From: Paenibacillus antibioticophila
Lineage (GTDB): Bacteria > Bacillota > Bacilli > Paenibacillales > Paenibacillaceae
DNA: 64,000 bases
Direction: 5' to 3'
Assembly (NCBI RefSeq): GCF_000455265.1
Contig: NZ_HG005139.1
Location: 72,775 to 136,774, forward strand
The position numbers and the translations under genes were made by a program. Below, piece after piece: positions 52,763 to 61,449 of the stretch (the first letter of the stretch is position 1; each line of letters opens with the position of its first letter). Below the pieces are notes generated by a model. It had not been told where the DNA came from. It made no database searches and saw only the letters and a program-made list of their open reading frames with translations.

Positions 52763-53383
52763 TTAGGCTTTCTGATTTTTTCTCTTGTATATACCAAAGT
52801 ACCAATAAATAAATATAATGAATAACACGACTAATCCGACATAGGCGATGTTGGAATACACATCCATAAACTTAACAATCGATGTCCAAGATTCTCCGAC
52901 ATAAGCACCGATGATGATTAAGACAGCATTCCAAATTAAGGATCCGAGTGTAGTTAGCAATAAAAAAGGTGTGAGATTCATGCGGGCCATGCCCGCAGGC
53001 AATGATATCAGGCTTCGAATTAGAGGAATAAATCGACAATAGAAAACAGTCCATTTTTCGTTTTTTCTAAACCATGCGTTAGCCCGTTGTATATCCTCTG
53101 GTGAGATTCTTAAGTACTTTTGCCATTTGGAAACAAATTTTTCAATTCGATCTGCGTTAAATATTCTTCCCACCATATACAGAATGATCGCACCGGCTAC
53201 TGAACCCAGCGTTGCTGATGTAATGACACCAATGATGGATAAATTTGAATGAGTCGTGACAAACCCACCAAAGGTTAAAATCACTTCTGACGGAATGGGC
53301 GGAAAAAGGTTTTCTATCATGATTAAAAAGAAGATTCCAAAGTATCCGTAGTCGTTTAAAACTTCCAAAATAATTTCTTCCAT
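52763..53383 (-). CDS. DedA-family membrane protein
   Basis: The 206-residue protein has the DedA core: NLFPPIPSEVILTFGG, then the conserved FYCRFIPLIRSLISLPAG with two arginines, and a hydrophobic C-terminus. DedA proteins are now linked with lipid-carrier (undecaprenyl phosphate or phosphatidylethanolamine) movement and membrane homeostasis. Start ATG 53383 is 7 nt after GAGGAG; a longer frame to 53428 overlaps the upstream gene. It is last in a three-gene minus-strand operon. Confidence 0.92.
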   Translation of the reverse strand: MEEIILEVLNDYGYFGIFFLIMIENLFPPIPSEVILTFGGFVTTHSNLSIIGVITSATLGSVAGAIILYMVGRIFNADRIEKFVSKWQKYLRISPEDIQRANAWFRKNEKWTVFYCRFIPLIRSLISLPAGMARMNLTPFLLLTTLGSLIWNAVLIIIGAYVGESWTSIVKFMDVYSNIAYVGLVVLFIIFIYWYFGIYKRKNQKA

Positions 53384-53387
53384 CACA

Positions 53388-54035
53388 CTACTCCTCATCC
53401 CCATACAATTTCTTTCTAAAAATAGCATCTAGAAATTTATACAGAATAAACATTCCGATAAAACCAAACGTGTAAATGATCAACATGCTAATAATGCTGA
53501 CCATTGTGGTTGACCAACCAACGTAGCTGCTAATGACCGAAAGCAACAGGAACAGCGCAGTAAAAACGGCTGCATAACCAAGCAAGTAGGTATGCTTCAT
53601 AAAGATAAACAAGTTCTTATCTTTCATTAACTGATGGATTTCTTTGATGTTAAATTCATTCATTGCGCGGGTCCGTGCATCTTTCTCGGACAGGTGATGC
53701 TGTATGACCAAGTCGGAAGCATAGTCTGCCAGATATGTTTTTAACTCTTGCGCCTCTTCAATGGAAAGTTTCATCTTGTCCACATACTCTTCAATATCTC
53801 CATGTAGGATTGCAGAAGTCACGTTATATTGGATGTGAGAAATATAGTTAATAATGCCCCATATGGTGGCAAGGCCAAAGGAAGTCCAGTAGCCCGATTG
53901 GACAATGACCAGATTATCGTTCACCGAGGATCGGTCAATATAGACTATCACTGCAAATAACAGCATTGAAGCAGCGATTAACATTTTATAGTTCAGTTGT
54001 TGAAAGTTAAACATTGAATCTTGGTGTGCTTTCAT
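53388..54035 (-). CDS. Membrane protein with HAAS-like helical domain
   Basis: A 215-residue protein. It starts with two membrane segments (KMLIAASMLLFAVIVYI and SGYWTSFGLATIWGIINYI). A helical cytoplasmic domain follows (EEYVDKMKLSIEEAQELK, then HHLSEKDARTRAMNEFN), similar to HAAS domains that partner PadR regulators. Two further membrane segments lie at the C-terminus. ATG 54035 is 5 nt after AAGGAGG. Function unknown; context suggests a PadR-controlled envelope stress unit. Confidence 0.7.
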   Translation of the reverse strand: MKAHQDSMFNFQQLNYKMLIAASMLLFAVIVYIDRSSVNDNLVIVQSGYWTSFGLATIWGIINYISHIQYNVTSAILHGDIEEYVDKMKLSIEEAQELKTYLADYASDLVIQHHLSEKDARTRAMNEFNIKEIHQLMKDKNLFIFMKHTYLLGYAAVFTALFLLLSVISSYVGWSTTMVSIISMLIIYTFGFIGMFILYKFLDAIFRKKLYGDEE

Positions 54036-54045
54036 AAGTACCTCC

Positions 54046-54360
54046 TTAAATAAACCGATCAATCAATTTTCTTATTTCGGTCCATTCATTTGTTAATGTT
54101 TCGAGTTGATCCTTCCCCTCTTCAGTTAGCGAGTAGTACTTTCTTCGGCCTCCATTACTTTCTGTACCCCAGTATGAACGTAGAATGCTTCTGTTTTCCA
54201 AGCGTTTCAAAGACAAGTAAAGTGTGGGCTCCGGAATATCGAACTGATTTTGGGATTTTAGTTTAATCGACCGTGAAATTTCGTAGCCATAGTTATCCGC
54301 CCCATTTAAAATGGATAATATCAATAAGTCAACCATTCCTTTCATCATTTCAGTATTCAA
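54046..54360 (-). CDS. PadR-family transcriptional regulator
   Basis: The 104-residue winged helix MKGMVDLLILSILNGADNYG, then PEPTLYLSLKRLENRSIL and GGRRKYYSLTEEGKDQL, are PadR hallmarks. The TTG start at 54360 is 9 nt after GAGGTG; GTG 54372 is an alternative. It is the first gene of the PadR, HAAS-like, DedA set and probably represses it. The DNA is clearly AT-rich compared with rlmCD. Confidence 0.9.
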   Translation of the reverse strand: MNTEMMKGMVDLLILSILNGADNYGYEISRSIKLKSQNQFDIPEPTLYLSLKRLENRSILRSYWGTESNGGRRKYYSLTEEGKDQLETLTNEWTEIRKLIDRFI

Positions 54361-54805
54361 CTGCGATAACACCTCTCCATTATTACTTTTTATAACAAAG
54401 TACTTATTCAAAAAAAATGTAATGCTAAGCACTTGGAAAATATAATAGCACACTTTACTTTACATTACAATGTACTTTGTATAGCAAATTTAAGAGCAAG
54501 GCCTCGCATTATACCTTGTGATGAAGATCAGCCTGAGCTTTACAACATGTGGAGTCGGTCATATTGATGGTTCGAACATGAGATGTGACAGCGATTGCCT
54601 CCGGCTTTCGCGGTGCATTTCGAACAATGGCGGTCGAATGGAGGAATGGAACATCGTTCCGAGAGGGGAAGCTAATAGAGATGAACGGTCCGAGCAATAG
54701 GTAGGCGAATCCCGAGAATCTCGCTAAATGAGGGGGCCCTAAGCCATATAAATGACGATGAGCCCCTTTTTTTATCCGGGCTTTCACATGGGGAACATAG
54801 CTTTC
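54361..54805. other. Spacer between the PadR operon and the SDR gene
   Basis: It holds the PadR promoter (AT-rich, near 54400-54480), repeat copy 3 (54546-54591) and a possible terminator for the SDR gene (GGGG...GCCCC before TTTTTTT near 54733-54775). Small open frames here look accidental. Confidence 0.5.
54546..54591 (+). repeat. rlmCD 3'-end repeat, copy 3 (decayed)
   Basis: CATGTGGAGTCGGTCATATT continues GATGGTTCGAACATGAGATG and then TGACAG. In the rlmCD frame it reads HVESVILMVRT and stop, the expected end of an RlmCD-type protein. ATGAGATGTGACAG is shared with the downstream side of copy 1 only. It is consistent with a displaced native 3' end. Confidence 0.7.
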
Positions 54806-55561
54806 TTAAAGCAAATGTCCGCCAGATACTTCAATGTCCTGGGCTGTAACCCAGCCGAAATCATCGGACAATAAATTCACAATGACCTTCGCCATATCTT
54901 CGGGTTGGCCGATTCTGCCAAATACAGATTGCTCAGCCAGCGGCTTAATGAATTCAGGATGTTTATCGAATGCTCCATCGCCAAAATTGCTGTGCGTAGG
55001 ACCGGGCGAGATGGCGTTGACCCGAATTTGGCGAGGTGCAAGTTCTTTGGCGATGTAACGGGTCCAGGTTGAGAATGCTGCTTTTAACGAGCCGTAGACG
55101 GAGTACCCTGGAAATGACTGGTTTCTGGATGAACTCGTGGTATTTACAATAGCTCCAGCATCCTCCATGAATTCGACAAGTTGTTGTGTTAAAAAAATCG
55201 GTCCTTTGAAGTTCGTATTAAGAATCTTGTCGAAGTATTCATCGCTCATCTCAGTGAACATCATTGGCCCGCCGACACCGCCATTATTAACTAAGTAATC
55301 AAAAGTCGTTCTGTTCCAAATGTCCAGGAGGCTCTTTTTCACTTCCAGAACAAAACTTTCGAATGTTGATATTTGAGTCAAATCCAACTTCAGCGCGAAT
55401 GCCCGAACGCCTTTATTCTTCTCAATTTCCTTAACGACAGCTTCTGCCCGGTCCTTATAGGAATTGTATGTGAGAATGACGCTAATTCCGCGCTTGCCAA
55501 GCTCAAGCGCCGTCGCTTTCCCAATGCCATTACTTCCACCTGTTACAATCGCAATTTTCAT
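54806..55561 (-). CDS. Short-chain dehydrogenase/reductase
   Basis: A 251-residue classical SDR. NAD(P)-binding IVTGGSNGIGKATALELG, NNGGVGG in place of the usual NNAG, catalytic Ser in NTTSSSRNQ, Tyr/Lys in YSVYGSLKAAF, and SPGPTHSNF. The substrate is unknown. ATG 55561 is 5 nt after AAGGAGG. It is divergent from an AraC regulator across 217 nt, a frequent arrangement in which the AraC protein controls the SDR. Confidence 0.9.
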   Translation of the reverse strand: MKIAIVTGGSNGIGKATALELGKRGISVILTYNSYKDRAEAVVKEIEKNKGVRAFALKLDLTQISTFESFVLEVKKSLLDIWNRTTFDYLVNNGGVGGPMMFTEMSDEYFDKILNTNFKGPIFLTQQLVEFMEDAGAIVNTTSSSRNQSFPGYSVYGSLKAAFSTWTRYIAKELAPRQIRVNAISPGPTHSNFGDGAFDKHPEFIKPLAEQSVFGRIGQPEDMAKVIVNLLSDDFGWVTAQDIEVSGGHLL

Positions 55562-55778
55562 AAGATCCTCCTTATTTGGTGTTCGATCTGGCTTCAATTT
55601 TAGTTGCATCTGTTGAGAAAATATAGATCTAAAAATGCCTTTTGATTGCCTAAAAATACCACCTTACTTTTCAATAGACCCGAATCATCCTTTATATTTG
55701 TCGCGTGAATAGCCTAAAAATATCGAAGTATTTCAGAGCTGTGTTGAGGGATAAGAAGGCGTGTGATAGAATAAGCGC

Positions 55779-56666
55779 ATGAAAAACGTCCTTGATGAAA
55801 TTATTGATCTAATGGAAGGCGCAGGCACTCGACAGATTGAAACCGGAGTACCGGGGCTAAGTATGATTAAGGGAGACATTCCCGCTCATCAGCTCGCAGC
55901 ACTCTACGAGCCGATGATTGGTTTTACGGTTCAAGGAACAAAGATTCTTTCAATCGGGGAACGTAGCACTAATCTGAAAGGGCCGTCATATTACGTGTTA
56001 CCGGTGCATGTTCCTGCAACGGCGAGTGTACATCAGGACCGTAATGGCCGTCCTTACATGTCCCTTGGTCTCAAGTTGAATCAGAATGTTCTTCAGAGTT
56101 TATTAAGGGATCTTCCTGAAAATCTATTACCGACAGCCTCCAAGCATTTCACAGCTTGTGAAATGGACATTGAATTTATGGAGGCGTGGCTGCGCTTAAT
56201 GCGATTATCGAAAACATCAAGAGATATTCCGGCTCTTGCACCAGCTTATGAGCGCGAAATCCTATATCGCGTTCTGATGGGACCACAAGGGTGGTATCTA
56301 AGGCAATTTGGCCTGCGGGAAAGTAATTTATCGAAAATGTCCCATATTATTCAGTGGTTTCGCGGTAATTTTATGAGGCCAATAGACATTGGAGTGATGG
56401 CATCAAAATCTGGTATGGCTATAAATACCTTTCACCGTCAGTTCAAACGGGCAACGGGTTTAAGTCCAATTCAATTTCAAAAGCAATTAAGGCTTTTGGA
56501 GGCTAGAAACCTCATAGCATTTGAGGGCTATCCAGTAGCAAGTGCCGCATATCATGTTGGCTATCAAAGTCCCTCACAGTTTAATCGAGAGTACTCTCGC
56601 TTCTTCGGTTCATCCCCAGCCCGGGACACTGAGAACCTGAGACGAATCGAAAGCACGAGGGACTAG
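55779..56666 (+). CDS. AraC-family regulator with AraC_N domain
   Basis: The N-terminal half (residues 20-180) is the AraC_N cupin-like domain (YEPMIGFTVQGTKILSIGE, then GPSYYVLPVHVPATASV). The C-terminal two HTHs are IGVMASKSGMAINTFHRQF and AAYHVGYQSPSQFNREYSRF. It has 295 residues, normal for the group that regulates adjacent oxidoreductases. The ribosome site is weak. The divergent SDR is the likely target. Confidence 0.92.
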   Translation: MKNVLDEIIDLMEGAGTRQIETGVPGLSMIKGDIPAHQLAALYEPMIGFTVQGTKILSIGERSTNLKGPSYYVLPVHVPATASVHQDRNGRPYMSLGLKLNQNVLQSLLRDLPENLLPTASKHFTACEMDIEFMEAWLRLMRLSKTSRDIPALAPAYEREILYRVLMGPQGWYLRQFGLRESNLSKMSHIIQWFRGNFMRPIDIGVMASKSGMAINTFHRQFKRATGLSPIQFQKQLRLLEARNLIAFEGYPVASAAYHVGYQSPSQFNREYSRFFGSSPARDTENLRRIESTRD

Positions 56667-56771
56667 ATAGCGGGTATCTTTTTTATATACTCCACGCGTC
56701 ATTGTCGGGGCTGCGTACAAATCCTCCCAGGTATAGCATTTGGCCCGTACAGCGTAATAATCCTTTTCGCG

Positions 56772-56797
56772 AAGGCCGTTCAGAACGGCCTTTATTT
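56772..56797 (+). terminator. Terminator after the AraC gene
   Basis: AAGGCCGTT, loop CAG, AACGGCCTT, then TATTT. Confidence 0.8.
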
Positions 56798-56832
56798 CAG
56801 CCTTGGCTACCCGGGTTCATGCCTGCCGTACG

Positions 56833-57494
56833 TTAATTCATAGAAACCCCCAGCTTGTCTGCGAGCGCCTGGATATCAATGCTGGCGTCTCCTTTGATAA
56901 ATCGGTCAAAGAAGGCGACGGACAGCTGATTCACCGCTTTGTGCACGGATTGGGGCGGAGCGCCCTTCGGATACAAAAGAGGCGAATACAGGTAAAAATC
57001 TGTGAAGCTCATATGATTGGCATGCTTTAAAATGAAAGAGTACGCATCTTCTCCCGAAGCGGCTCGTTGGCGTCTGCTGTCGGATTCCGCCCAAAATTGC
57101 TCATAATGCGCCCGGGTTCTGCCGGAGGACGCAATGGCCTGATCCAGCGATTGCTCGAACCATTCGTAGTCTATGCTCTGCTCTGCATTCATCTGCATAT
57201 ATGGAAGATCGAACCCGTTCTCGGGTATGGATTGACCGTACAATATGCCATTCCATATTCAGCGCAGCCTTGATACGCGAATCCTCTATCAGCATTCGGG
57301 CCGCTGTTGCGCCGCCAAAGGAATGGCCGAATACGCCTGCACGATTCATGTCGATCTTCTCTGCAAGCCATGCGGGAACCGGCGAGGACGCCGCCTCCAG
57401 GGAATCCAGCACAAAACGGGTATCCTCGACCCAGAGCCGGCTTTTCTTCTCGTAATCCGCAAAGCCTGAAGCTGTTACTGGCCTCTCTCCCCAA
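56833..57494 (-). pseudogene. PAF-acetylhydrolase-like esterase, truncated and frameshifted
   Basis: The minus strand encodes a family-like core: VTASGFADYEKKSRLWVEDT, then the nucleophile elbow GVFGHSFGGATAARML and AALNM, followed in another frame by LYGQSIPENGFDLPYMQM and a C-terminal helix set. An extra base at 57251/57252 breaks the frame: removing it gives NMDGILYG, the expected family sequence. The 5' part, including the oxyanion region, is missing, replaced by the end of the LysR gene. It is clearly inactive. Confidence 0.8.
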
Positions 57495-58397
57495 TCAGCT
57501 ATTTTCACCCTCCCACTCCTCCTCCATAGCCCTCCAGAACATCCGCATCGCCGGGCTGGCGAGCTTATTCCGATGACGCACAGCATAGATGAACCGCTTC
57601 TCCGCCCAGCCAGGAATCCTCCGGACTATTAAATGTCCTTCGGCCTGCTCCGTCCCAATACCTGCCTCGGCAACCATGCCGACACCAATTCCATGCATAA
57701 CGGCTGATTTAAGCGCTGCGGAACTGGATACCTCCATGGTTATATTTAGTGAAATACCCTGTTGATCCGCCCAGCTGTCAATGAGCCTGCGGCTGATTGA
57801 GCCTTCTTCATGGGAGATGAAAGGGTAAGAAGCTATATCCTCGGGCGACAGCTCCCTTATTTCAGCAAGCGGATGCCCAGGATAACAAATAAGGACCAGA
57901 TCATCCCTCTTCAGTGGCAGCACAATGAGATCAGGATCTTCAATGGAGGTCTGCGAGATGATACCCAGATCAAGCTCGTATTTTTTAATTTTCTTCAGGA
58001 TAAAAGGGGCTGGTCTGACGTCGAGAAGAACGGATAGACCAGGGTGGCTTTGTTTAAGCCGCTCCAGTAGTGGTGGGAGCATATATGTAGCAGGTGTATG
58101 CGTACTTCCTATCGCCAGCTTCCCCGCGTGAACTCCCTGATACACTGCCATTACTGACTCGGCTTCCGCAGATAACGCACTGATCTGAGCGGCATAATGA
58201 TAGAAGGCTCTCCCTGCTTCCGTCAATTTAATCACGTGGTACGACTTTGTATGGAACAGGGATACCCCGACTTCTTCTTGTAGTTTATTCAAATGGAAGG
58301 TCACCGTTGGTTGTGTAATGTTTAGCTTTTGCGCCACCAAATACAGCTTTTGCAGCTCAACGGCCAGCACAAAGGCTTTCAACTGCTGTAAGTTCAT
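57495..58397 (-). CDS. LysR-family regulator
   Basis: A 300-residue regulator. The HTH is NLQQLKAFVLAVELQKLYLV and AQKLNITQPTVTFHLNKLQ. The substrate-binding half has KLAIGSTHTPATYMLPPLL and ELDLGIISQTSIEDPDLIV. It resembles the CysL/CbbR branch. It is divergent from an ABC importer operon at 58586, with a dyad in between, so it likely controls that operon in response to the imported substrate. Its 3' end abuts the esterase pseudogene. Confidence 0.92.
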   Translation of the reverse strand: MNLQQLKAFVLAVELQKLYLVAQKLNITQPTVTFHLNKLQEEVGVSLFHTKSYHVIKLTEAGRAFYHYAAQISALSAEAESVMAVYQGVHAGKLAIGSTHTPATYMLPPLLERLKQSHPGLSVLLDVRPAPFILKKIKKYELDLGIISQTSIEDPDLIVLPLKRDDLVLICYPGHPLAEIRELSPEDIASYPFISHEEGSISRRLIDSWADQQGISLNITMEVSSSAALKSAVMHGIGVGMVAEAGIGTEQAEGHLIVRRIPGWAEKRFIYAVRHRNKLASPAMRMFWRAMEEEWEGENS

Positions 58398-58430
58398 AAG
58401 ATCCCCCTATAGGTGAATGTTCGAAATAAA

Positions 58431-58449
58431 AGATAGATATTATCAATCT
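58431..58449. promoter_or_regulatory. Candidate LysR operator
   Basis: AGATAGAT-ATT-ATCAATCT is an inverted repeat with 7 of 8 matches, in the AT-rich region between the LysR gene and the ABC operon. Confidence 0.45.
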
Positions 58450-58585
58450 TAATTTATATTTTATAGATTTTATTTAACTTTATATTAACGTGGGGTTAAT
58501 TTTTGGATGATACGAGCGGGATAGACTGGAGTAGTAATCAAAAGACCAAAAGGGATTAAATTTAATACACAAATTGGAGGGTGAC

Positions 58586-59704
58586 ATGAAAACAAACCGA
58601 AAGAACAAAAGTCTTCTAATGACGGTGCTCGTATCCGTCGTTCTTCTGCTCTCGGCTTGCGGGGGTAACTCCGGTGATTTGAATGGAAACGATAAGAACG
58701 CGGGTCAGTCAACAGCTAATCATTCTCCACAAGAGACAACTTCAACAGAGCCATCCACAGCGGCTTCTGAAGACACGGGCAAAACGATTTATTTATACGG
58801 CAACGATTTTGTTGACTTCATTGCTCCCAAATTTGCTGAAGAGACTGGCTACAAAATAGAAGCCGTTCACTACGGCGGTGGCGAAGCATTGGCTAAAATT
58901 GAGGCTGAGCAAGGCAACCCCCAATGGGATGTCTTGATGATGGACGGACACGGCTCCGTGCGGAACTTGGCCGACCGCGACTTCCTGCTAACAGGCTGGC
59001 AGCCGGATAATCTTGCCAATCTATCTGAGCTTGGCACTTCATACGTTCCAAGCGATCTCGCTTATTTTCCAATAGGTCTGCACGCCTCTGGTGTCATTGC
59101 CTACAACACAAAACTGGTCACTGCCGATCAAGCACCTCAAACCTGGGACGAATTCTTTGCCTTCCAGGGTCCGGTTGGGCATGCCGATCCGGCAGTCGCC
59201 GCACCTGCTTATCCGCTTGTATCTGCTTTGTTCGAGAAATGGGGAGTTGAGGAAGGGAAGGCCAAATACGCTCAGCGTTTTAAGGATGGCTTGCACATTT
59301 ATCCCAAGAATGGTCCGGTTGGCAAGGCATTGCTCAGCGGAGAAATTCAGGTAGCCGCCCTGCAGGAGCATAATGCTTATGAATTAAAAATGACGGGCGA
59401 GCCGGTTGAAGTCATTTGGCCGGAGGAAGGCGCACCGGGAAGCTTGCGCGTTGCTGCCATCAGTAAGGACACCAAAAATCCGGCAGCAGCTAAGGCATTT
59501 GTCGAATATATGCTTAAACCGGAAACCCAGAAAATGCTGACCGAGCTCGAATCTACACAAAGCTTCTTCACTCCGCTGGTTAATGGTGTTGAAGGGCGAA
59601 CCGGGCGTGAACCAAACGGTAAGTTCTTGTTGCCATCAGCCGAGTGGGCAGCAGAGCATGAAGTTGAAATCAAAACCTGGTTCGCCGATCAAAACGTAAA
59701 GTAG
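58586..59704 (+). CDS. ABC transporter substrate-binding lipoprotein
   Basis: The signal MKTNRKNKSLLMTVLVSVV with lipobox LLSAC anchors the protein outside the membrane. A Ser/Thr/Glu-rich linker follows, then a periplasmic-binding fold of the Fe3+/spermidine/phosphonate group (IYLYGNDFVDFIAPKF, WDVLMMDGHGSVRNL, PIGLHASGVIAYNTKL). Length is 372 residues. ATG 58586 is 5 nt after GGAGG. It starts an operon with a two-domain permease and an ATPase. The ligand is not certain; no iron-type Tyr pair could be assigned. Confidence 0.9.
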   Translation: MKTNRKNKSLLMTVLVSVVLLLSACGGNSGDLNGNDKNAGQSTANHSPQETTSTEPSTAASEDTGKTIYLYGNDFVDFIAPKFAEETGYKIEAVHYGGGEALAKIEAEQGNPQWDVLMMDGHGSVRNLADRDFLLTGWQPDNLANLSELGTSYVPSDLAYFPIGLHASGVIAYNTKLVTADQAPQTWDEFFAFQGPVGHADPAVAAPAYPLVSALFEKWGVEEGKAKYAQRFKDGLHIYPKNGPVGKALLSGEIQVAALQEHNAYELKMTGEPVEVIWPEEGAPGSLRVAAISKDTKNPAAAKAFVEYMLKPETQKMLTELESTQSFFTPLVNGVEGRTGREPNGKFLLPSAEWAAEHEVEIKTWFADQNVK

Positions 59705-59715
59705 GAGCCCTTAAG

Positions 59716-61437
59716 ATGAAATCCACGGAAGCACATTGGGGAGGCACGGTTACGTTCCTCCTCTTCCTTTTCATTTTCCTGCCACTGCTGGCTGTTCTCA
59801 TTAATGTCGTCTTTCCTGGCTTTTTCTTTGGAAAGCTGGAATATGGCGGATTCGGCCTCATTACTGAAATTTTTCACCGCCCACTATGGCGGCAGTCGCT
59901 CTGGAACTCGGTATTGCTCGCCCTGGGCTCCGCTACCTTTGGAACAATGATAGGCGGGGCTCTCGCCACGGTTCGTGCCAGATGGAATTTCGCGGCTGGC
60001 CGGCTTCTGGACACAGCAGCCTGGCTGTTGCTGATTGCTCCATCGTTTATGATTGCTCAAGGTTGGGTGCTGTTCGCCAGTGCCGACGGTCTTGTCCATC
60101 AATGGCTTGGCTGGACCTGGGTCACATCGTTTATTTTTCAGCCATCCGGGCTTGTCTTTGTTATGGCGCTCAGCAAATTTCCACTGGCCTATTTGGCGAT
60201 TGTCTCCGCCACAGAATGGAATGTCCGGCAATTTGGCCAAGCAGCCAGACTGAACGGCGCCAAGCCTTTTACCGTCTGGAGAACCGTCGACTTCCCCCTG
60301 GCTCTGCCTTCTTTTCTTGCTGGCTGGACGCTGGTATTTATGGATACCATCGGGGATTTCGGTCTTCCTGCAGCGCTCGCGACCGTCTATAAATTCCCGA
60401 CGTTGACCTACTCCATTTATTCGGCTATTTATCAATCGCCTGTTCGTTTTGATATGGCGGGAGTGCTGGCCTTTTATCTTGTTATTCTGCTCGCTCTTGC
60501 CATGGCGTTGCTATTCTTCGCTTTACGCCGCTCGCGCTTTGACTTCCTGAACGCCAAAGCCGTCAGAACGGTGAGAGAGAAGCCCCGGCATGCCTGGGCC
60601 TACAATATCGTGATTGGCGGGTTCTTGCTTATCTGCTTGGGCATCCCGATTGGGACCAGCGCTGCGGTTTCCTTGCTTAAACAGATGGGAGAAGGACTTA
60701 CCGCAGGAAATCTGACCCTGGATCATTACTCTGATCTGTTCACCGGCGCGGCTGGTGATCATCGGTTGCTTGAGTATGTGGAGGGACTCTATCATTCGTT
60801 AACGATTGCAGCTGCAGCAGCTGTATTCAGCATGTTAATCGGCTTCGTCACTGCATATGTATTGAGCTTCACGGAATCCCGCTTCAAGTCGGCACTACAA
60901 TTGTTTTCAGTCATCTCACTGGCTGTTCCAGGGGTTGTGCTCGGGATAGGATATATCTTCATCTGGAATCAAAAGTGGCTGGAGCCACTAGGCCTTCACT
61001 TGTATGGTACACCGGCACTACTGGTCATTGCCGGCATCGCCGGAGCCATTCCCTACGCAGTGCGCGTGCAGATGGGCTCGTTCGGAGCACTGTCAGGTAC
61101 CATGCTCAAGGCTGCGGCAATTCAGGGGGCGGGTGTGTTTGATCGAATGCGGCACATTGTGCTGCCGCTCGTACGTCAGTCGCTGCTCATGGCCACACTG
61201 GCCTCGTTCGGCACAAGTATCTTCGATCTGGCTCTGGCTTCCATGCTGAAACCCGCGAATTATTCGCTAATGCCGCTAGTCATTGATCGTGCCTTTGAAT
61301 TTTCCAGATACGGGTATGCAACGGCTGCTACTGTAGTCAGCTGCCTGGTCGTCGTATTGCTGATTGTGGCGTTGCAAGCAACTGGAAGATGGGTATTTCG
61401 ACGTTTGGACGGAAAACGCAACCAAGAGTTAGTGTAG
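59716..61437 (+). CDS. ABC transporter permease, two-domain (ThiP/FbpB-like)
   Basis: A 573-residue protein with about twelve membrane segments in two halves. Each half has an EAA loop: NGAKPFTVWRTVDFPLALPS near residue 185, and IQGAGVFDRMRHIVLPLVRQ near residue 470. One protein therefore replaces the usual permease dimer, as in thiamine, iron(III) or aminoethylphosphonate importers. It starts 11 nt after the binding-protein stop; GGAG is 8-9 nt upstream. Confidence 0.93.
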   Translation: MKSTEAHWGGTVTFLLFLFIFLPLLAVLINVVFPGFFFGKLEYGGFGLITEIFHRPLWRQSLWNSVLLALGSATFGTMIGGALATVRARWNFAAGRLLDTAAWLLLIAPSFMIAQGWVLFASADGLVHQWLGWTWVTSFIFQPSGLVFVMALSKFPLAYLAIVSATEWNVRQFGQAARLNGAKPFTVWRTVDFPLALPSFLAGWTLVFMDTIGDFGLPAALATVYKFPTLTYSIYSAIYQSPVRFDMAGVLAFYLVILLALAMALLFFALRRSRFDFLNAKAVRTVREKPRHAWAYNIVIGGFLLICLGIPIGTSAAVSLLKQMGEGLTAGNLTLDHYSDLFTGAAGDHRLLEYVEGLYHSLTIAAAAAVFSMLIGFVTAYVLSFTESRFKSALQLFSVISLAVPGVVLGIGYIFIWNQKWLEPLGLHLYGTPALLVIAGIAGAIPYAVRVQMGSFGALSGTMLKAAAIQGAGVFDRMRHIVLPLVRQSLLMATLASFGTSIFDLALASMLKPANYSLMPLVIDRAFEFSRYGYATAATVVSCLVVVLLIVALQATGRWVFRRLDGKRNQELV

Positions 61438-61449
61438 GAGGGTTATCAC

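Noticed and set aside
54509-54787. Short open frames on both strands around repeat copy 3
   Set aside because: They cross the decayed rlmCD-tail repeat and have no ribosome sites. The rlmCD-tail reading explains the conserved part better.
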